From Actinopolymorpha pittospori (GTDB lineage: Bacteria > Actinomycetota > Actinomycetes > Propionibacteriales > Actinopolymorphaceae), in NCBI RefSeq assembly GCF_014873875.1, contig NZ_JADBEM010000001.1, forward strand, positions 9,176,001-9,240,000: a stretch of DNA of 64,000 nt, given 5' to 3'. Positions 58,190 to 64,000 of the stretch are shown here, one piece after another. Made by a program: the position numbers and the translations under genes. The notes below the pieces were generated by a model that worked only from the letters and a program-made list of their open reading frames with translations, was not told the origin of the DNA and made no database searches. The stretch's first letter is position 1, and every line of letters begins with the position of its first letter.

Positions 58190-59134
58190 TTGACCAACTC
58201 GCCGGACACCTCGCCGCGCACGACGGACTTCCTCGACTCCTCCGGGCTCCTCGACGACCCCGCCGCGTTGCGAGCACGCGCCGACGAGCACGGCTACCTG
58301 TTCCTCCGCGGACTGTTGCCCGCCGCCGACGTTTTCGACGTCCGCCGGCGACTTCTGGAGATTGTCCGACGGCACGGCTGGCTCGTCGATGGAACGCCGG
58401 TCTCGGACGGCATCGCGGACGTCGAGGCGTTCGACCGGGTGGACCGGGCGGCGCGGGAGTTCTGCGGCGTCGGTGTTCCCCGCGCGGCGTACGAGGACGT
58501 CCAACGGGTGCGGGAGTTCCACGAACTCGCCCACCATCCCCGGCTGCTCGCGCTCTACCGAGCGTTGTTCGGCGCGGAGGTGCTTCCCCATCCGCGCAAC
58601 ATCGCGCGCGTCATGATCCCGGGCCGCGCGAACCACCCGACCCCACCGCACCAGGACTTCATCCACATCCAGGGAACGCCGCGGGTCTGGACGGCGTGGT
58701 TCCCGCTCGGCGACTGTCCGCGCGAACTCGGCGGGCTCACGGTGCTCGACAGGTCGCACCACGAGGGGCTCATGTCGTACAAGGCGTCTGAGGGTGCGGG
58801 CGGTCTGGAGGCCTACCTCTGCGACCTGGACCTGCCCTGGGCGCAGGGGGACTTCGCGGCGGGGGACGTCCTGACGTTCTCGAGCCACACCATCCACCGC
58901 GCGCTCCCCCACCAGCGAGCGGACCGGGTCCGACTCTCCTGCGACTTCCGCTACCAGCCCGCGGCGGAGGAACTCCTTGAGGCCTCCCTGCGCGTGCACT
59001 GCGACGTCCTGTCCTGGGACGAGGTCTACGCCGGCTGGCCTCCTGGCGGCATCCGGTGGTACTGGCGCGACCTCGCCCTCCGGCACTCGACGTGGGACGA
59101 GTCGCTCCGCTGGCAGAAGGACCGGATCTGCTGA
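58190..59134 (+). CDS. Phytanoyl-CoA dioxygenase (PhyH) family Fe(II)/2-oxoglutarate enzyme
   Basis: A 314-residue dioxygenase. The iron triad is HQD (PPHQDFIHIQGT) and a distal His (FSSHTIHRAL). RADRVRLSCDFRYQP supplies the 2-oxoglutarate Arg. The N-terminal EHGYLFLRGLLP is the usual PhyH opening. Bacterial relatives hydroxylate many small molecules. Context with an isomerase, a dehydrogenase and two sulfatase-like genes suggests oxidation of a modified sugar. The TTG at 58190 after GGGAG is the best start; a GTG at 58142 is possible. Confidence 0.85.
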   Translation: MTNSPDTSPRTTDFLDSSGLLDDPAALRARADEHGYLFLRGLLPAADVFDVRRRLLEIVRRHGWLVDGTPVSDGIADVEAFDRVDRAAREFCGVGVPRAAYEDVQRVREFHELAHHPRLLALYRALFGAEVLPHPRNIARVMIPGRANHPTPPHQDFIHIQGTPRVWTAWFPLGDCPRELGGLTVLDRSHHEGLMSYKASEGAGGLEAYLCDLDLPWAQGDFAAGDVLTFSSHTIHRALPHQRADRVRLSCDFRYQPAAEELLEASLRVHCDVLSWDEVYAGWPPGGIRWYWRDLALRHSTWDESLRWQKDRIC

Positions 59135-59265
59135 GTCGGCCCGCGTGCCGGGACCTCCGCGACCCACACGTCGCGGCCACACCGCACGTGCGGCCCGCAC
59201 CACCGCATCGGAAAGACCCCATCCAACCCATCCACCCAAGGCCATCGATCGGAAGAAGGTGACGC

Positions 59266-60057
59266 GTGAAGCTCGGATGCAACACCGTCCTGTTCGCCGG
59301 GTACGACGTGGGCGAGGCGCTCGACAACCTCGCCTTCGCGGGGTACGAGTACGTCGAACTCGCCGCGATCAAAGGCATGTGCGAACACCTCTCCGTCGAC
59401 CAGGGGACACGCGGCGCGGAGGAGGTCGGCAAGCGGGTCGAGGCGGCCGGGCTGACCGCGACCGCCGTCGAGGCCGCGACGACCGACCCGGAGCGGCTGG
59501 CCCGGATCTGCGAGCTGGCGGCGACCGTCGGCATCGAGATCGTGAACGTCGGCTCCGGCGGCGTCTCCGGTGACGAGGAGTCGACCAAGCAGGCGATCGA
59601 GAACGTCGCCCGGCTGGCCGACATCGCCGCCTCCGCCGGCTGCAAGCTCGCCGTGAAGCCGCACGTCGGGCAGGCGATCTTCGACGGCGCCACCGCCCTG
59701 CGCCTGACCTCCGAGGTCGACCACCCCGCCCTTGGGCTCAACTTCGACCCGAGCCACCTCTACCGCGCCGACGAGGATCCACACGAGGTCGCCGCGCGCT
59801 GGAACACCCGCATCCTCACGAGCCACTTCCGTGACTGTGCCTCGCGGGAACGCCAGGTCGGACCTCCGCCGACCCAGATCCCCGGACGCGGAACCGTCGA
59901 CATCCCCGCGACGCTGCGCGCGCTCGCCGACGTCGGGTACGCCGGCCCGCTCAACCTCGAGGTGATCGGCGCGGCGGCCTACACCCTCCCCCAGGTCACC
60001 GCGATCGCCGCCGAGACCCGCGGCTACCTGAACCGCTGCCTGCAGGAGCTCGGCTGA
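59266..60057 (+). CDS. Sugar phosphate isomerase/epimerase (xylose isomerase-like TIM barrel)
   Basis: A 263-residue AP-endonuclease-2-fold protein: MKLGCNTVLFAGYDVGEALD, LAVKPHVGQAIFD, GLNFDPSHLYRADEDP (metal-binding Asp/His), LTSHFRDC, IPGRGTVDIPATLRAL and LNLEVIG (metal Glu). Members epimerise or isomerise keto-sugars or inosose. GTG follows GGAAGAAGG by 6 nt. It is the second gene of the putative catabolic operon, followed after 35 nt by the oxidoreductase. Confidence 0.9.
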   Translation: MKLGCNTVLFAGYDVGEALDNLAFAGYEYVELAAIKGMCEHLSVDQGTRGAEEVGKRVEAAGLTATAVEAATTDPERLARICELAATVGIEIVNVGSGGVSGDEESTKQAIENVARLADIAASAGCKLAVKPHVGQAIFDGATALRLTSEVDHPALGLNFDPSHLYRADEDPHEVAARWNTRILTSHFRDCASRERQVGPPPTQIPGRGTVDIPATLRALADVGYAGPLNLEVIGAAAYTLPQVTAIAAETRGYLNRCLQELG

Positions 60058-60092
60058 ACGCGGCCGACCCACACTCACCAGAAGGAGTGCGT

Positions 60093-61075
60093 ATGTTGCG
60101 TGTCGCAGTCGTCGGCCTGGGCAACATCGGCAAGACCCACAGCCGCTACTACAGCGAGAACGCCGACGCCGAACTCGTCGGGCTGTGCGACATCGACGCC
60201 GCCCGGGTCGACCCGGTGGCCAAGTCGTACGGCGTACCCGCCTACCACGACCTCGGCGAAATGCTCGCCGCCGAACGTCCGGACGCCATCAGCGTGGCGA
60301 CCGCCGGACCGGAGAACGGCGGCCACCACTTCGAGCCCACCATGCAGGCGATCGAGGCCGGTGTGCACGTCCTGGTGGAGAAGCCGATCTCCAACAACAT
60401 CGAGCACGCCCGCGCCATGGTGGCGGCGGCGAAGGAGCGCGGCGTCCTGCTCGGCGTCAACCTGAACCACCGCTTCACCCCCGCCGCCGAACGCGCCAAG
60501 CGGATGCAGGAGGAGGGCGCCCTCGGTGAAGTGCTCTTCCTGAACATGGCGTTGTGGATCAACAACCCGAACGAGAGCTCGCCGTGGTTCCACCTGCGCG
60601 CGCTCCACCCGCACTCGATCGACGTGATGCGGTACTTCGGCGGTCCGATCGCGAAGGTGCAGGCCTTCCTGCACAAGGGACCCGGTCGCTCGATCTGGTC
60701 CAACGCCTCGATCAACGTCCAGTTCGCGAGCGGTGCTGTCGGCCACCTCACCGGCAGCTACGACGCGAGCGGGCTGCACCCGATCGAGCGGTGTGAGGTC
60801 GGTGGCAGCGCCGGCCGGCTGGTAATCGAGAACGTCTACCAGAAGCTCGAGTTCTTCCCGCGGAAGTCGCCGGAGAAGATCGTGGTCGAGAACTCCATCA
60901 TGGGCGGGATGGGGAGCTTCAACGAGACGTTCCGCAACCGGATCAACGCCTTCGTCTCCCAGGTCGCGGCCGGTGGGCCGCTCGATGCCTCGGGCGCCGA
61001 CGGGCTCGCCGCGCAGGAGGTCATCGAGGCCGCGATCCGGTCGTTCGAGGGCGGCACGGTCGAGGAGGTGGCGGG

Positions 61076-61079
<4 letters not shown>
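60093..61079 (+). CDS. Gfo/Idh/MocA-family oxidoreductase
   Basis: A 328-residue NAD(P)-dependent dehydrogenase. The N-terminal Rossmann domain starts VAVVGLGNIGKTHSRYY; the catalytic Lys is in HVLVEKPISNN. The second domain carries LHPHSIDVMRYFGGPI with the active-site His/Asp. Relatives oxidise inositol, glucose-type or N-acetyl sugars at one OH group. The ATG at 60093 has AAGGAG 5 nt upstream. The stop overlaps the first sulfatase-like start by ATGA/GTGA-type coupling (61076-61079). Confidence 0.92.
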
Positions 61080-62464
<1,385 letters not shown>

Positions 62465-62474
62465 ACGGACCCCC

Positions 62475-63860
62475 GTGCCAGACCTCCTGCCAGCCGACGT
62501 GCCCGACGGGATGCCGGACATCGTCGTTGTCGGGATCGACACCCTTCGTCCGGACCATCTCGGGTGCTACGGCTACCCGCGCCCGACGTCACCGGGCCTG
62601 GACGCGCTCGCCGCGCAGAGCGTGGTCTTCGACACGACCTGCGCGGCGGGCATCCCCACCACGCCCGCCTTCACCACCCTCTTCACCGGGCTGCATCCGC
62701 TGGTGCACCGCGTGGTCACCCATCCGGCGCGACACCGGCTCGGTGGTGACGTCCGTACCCTCCCCCAGCTCGCGCAGGCGGCGGGCTACTTCACGGCGGC
62801 CTGCGACAACCTCGTCGTCCAGGGACAAGGCCGGGGCAGCTGGTTCGCCCGCGGTTTCGAGCAGTACTCCGGCTTCGTCTACACGCCGTTCCAGGACCAG
62901 AGCGCGCGAATCACCGACGCGGCGTTGTCGTTGGCGGCGGAGCGCCGGGACGCGCCGATGTTGTTGTTCGTGCACTACTGGGACCCGCACACGCCGTACG
63001 GGCCGTGCCCGCCCTACGACACGATGCACTACACGCCCGGATCGGCGTCGGTGGATCTGGCCGACGTCCGCGCCCTCGCGCCCGACTACTACGACGTGTT
63101 CCTCTCCGACATGCGGCTGCGCCACCCGGACGATTACGCCTACGTGGTCGCGCAGTACGACGGTGAGATCAGCCAGGTCGACGCCCAGGTGCGACGGCTG
63201 GCCGACGGGCTCAGCGGCCTCGGCCGCTTCGACGACGCGATCTTCGTCGTCCTCTCCGACCACGGCGAGTGTTTCGGTGAGGGTGACTTCCACTTCGACC
63301 ACCACGGCCTGTACGACGCGGTGACCCGGACGGTCCTGACGATGCGGATACCCGGGGTGCAGCCCGGCCGGTGCGGTGCCCTGGTCTCCCACGAGGACCT
63401 GCTGCCGACCCTGTGTGATCTCGCCGGCATCCCGCTCCCGGCGTACCCCCTGACCGGACGCAGCCTGCGCCCCCTGCTCGCCGACCCGGCCGCACCCGGC
63501 CGCGACGCCGTGGTCACCGTGGAGTCCACCCGGCAGGCGTCGCTGTCGCTTCGTACGCCGACGCACAAGCTCATCCAGCCGATCACCGAACTGCTGGACG
63601 GCACGCCGCTGCCGGACTTCTACGGACGGGCCCGATCCGCCGATCCACTCGTCTTCGACCTCAGTGAGGACCCGGGTGAGACGCGGGACGTCGCGGCGGA
63701 GCGGCCGGACCTGACGGCCCGGCTACGCGCCGAGCTCGCTCGACGGACGGGTGAGCTGCTGACCCGCACCGACGGTCCGGATCCGCTCCGCACCCAGGGC
63801 CTGGGCCTGCCGTACGAGCACTTCCTCCGGCGTCTCACCGCCCGGCACGGCGGCCACTAG
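62475..63860 (+). CDS. Second sulfatase-like enzyme, paralogue of the preceding gene
   Basis: A 461-residue paralogue: DIVVVGIDTLRPDHLGCYGY, LLFVHYWDPHTPYGPC, FVVLSDHGECFGEGD and DHHGLYDAV. T62 (GIPTTPAFTTLFTG) stands where the formylglycine precursor would be, again without the CxPxR Arg. A Cys-containing DHGECF motif differs from the partner. The GTG at 62475 is weakly supported, as is an ATG at 62511. 10 nt separate it from the first gene. The pair suggests two linked hydrolysis steps on one substrate. Confidence 0.85.
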   Translation: MPDLLPADVPDGMPDIVVVGIDTLRPDHLGCYGYPRPTSPGLDALAAQSVVFDTTCAAGIPTTPAFTTLFTGLHPLVHRVVTHPARHRLGGDVRTLPQLAQAAGYFTAACDNLVVQGQGRGSWFARGFEQYSGFVYTPFQDQSARITDAALSLAAERRDAPMLLFVHYWDPHTPYGPCPPYDTMHYTPGSASVDLADVRALAPDYYDVFLSDMRLRHPDDYAYVVAQYDGEISQVDAQVRRLADGLSGLGRFDDAIFVVLSDHGECFGEGDFHFDHHGLYDAVTRTVLTMRIPGVQPGRCGALVSHEDLLPTLCDLAGIPLPAYPLTGRSLRPLLADPAAPGRDAVVTVESTRQASLSLRTPTHKLIQPITELLDGTPLPDFYGRARSADPLVFDLSEDPGETRDVAAERPDLTARLRAELARRTGELLTRTDGPDPLRTQGLGLPYEHFLRRLTARHGGH

Positions 63861-63960
63861 CCTCCGTACTGCTCCGCACGGGCCAACTGCACGGCTCACC
63901 TGTGCGTCTTACCTCCGACGCAGCACAATGGCGGGAGAAGACGGGACGAGAGGGGTCGCG

Positions 63961-64000
63961 ATGACCAAGAACCCCGAGCCCGAGCACCGGGAGCATTTCA
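63961..64000 (+). CDS. Start of an unidentified gene (truncated by the window)
   Basis: ATG at 63961 is preceded by GAGAGGGG at 63948-63955 and opens MTKNPEPEHREHF. Only 13 codons are present, so the product cannot be named. Confidence 0.55.
   Translation, partial: MTKNPEPEHREHF

Overview
The window is one stretch of a high-GC actinobacterial chromosome. Codons almost all end in G or C, GTG starts are common, several promoters look leaderless, and many predicted enzymes belong to F420-dependent families. A housekeeping block in the order glmU-prs-rplY-pth // mfd // mazG-SurA lipoprotein-eno-divIC-DUF501-ppx, all on the minus strand, matches the order I know from Mycobacterium and relatives. 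Gene content suggests a soil or plant-associated member of the Propionibacteriales (Nocardioides/Actinopolymorpha type), but genus cannot be settled by reading. No rRNA, CRISPR array, phage or insertion sequence was seen.

1-8 kb: the 5' end of a cystathionine beta-synthase/cysteine synthase gene, an SGNH hydrolase, a DDN-type nitroreductase, a Cfr-like radical-SAM 23S rRNA methyltransferase, a thiolase, two paralogous PPOX-fold proteins around a DUF4287 protein, a Bax1-I membrane protein and a quinone oxidoreductase. 8-14 kb: an oxidative-stress pair (FurA repressor and KatG), an odd tRNA with a UAA anticodon, a cyclopropane-synthase-like methyltransferase and a type II NADH dehydrogenase. 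14-21 kb: family 5 uracil-DNA glycosylase, Ppx/GppA, DUF501, DivIC, enolase, MazG and a SurA-like lipoprotein.

21-33 kb: a two-component system, then a metal-homeostasis locus. There an ArsR regulator diverges from a TMEM165/GDT1 exporter gene that is preceded by an ArsR-type palindrome, a promoter and a yybP-ykoY (Mn2+) riboswitch. Next come an aldo/keto reductase, an acetyltransferase, a CAP-domain protein, a membrane protein with a Pro/Thr minisatellite, Mfd, and an HTH protein with Clp N-terminal repeats.

33-53 kb: accessory DNA between mfd and pth, mostly a Wzx/Wzy-type exopolysaccharide locus. It encodes a sulfotransferase, an AMIN-like lipoprotein, a secreted beta-propeller/PKD protein, an O-antigen ligase-like polymerase, a kinase-fold phosphotransferase, two Wzz-type proteins (one with a kinase-like domain lacking its P-loop), a CDP-alcohol phosphatidyltransferase, a GT2, a PssD/PssE glycosyltransferase pair, a flippase fused to a ParB-like and methyltransferase module, and a GH26-like hydrolase. 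53-57 kb returns to the core block (pth, rplY, prs, glmU). 57-64 kb: a putative catabolic operon (PhyH dioxygenase, sugar isomerase, Gfo/Idh oxidoreductase, two sulfatase-like enzymes without the formylglycine cysteine) next to a divergent AraC regulator, then the start of one more gene.
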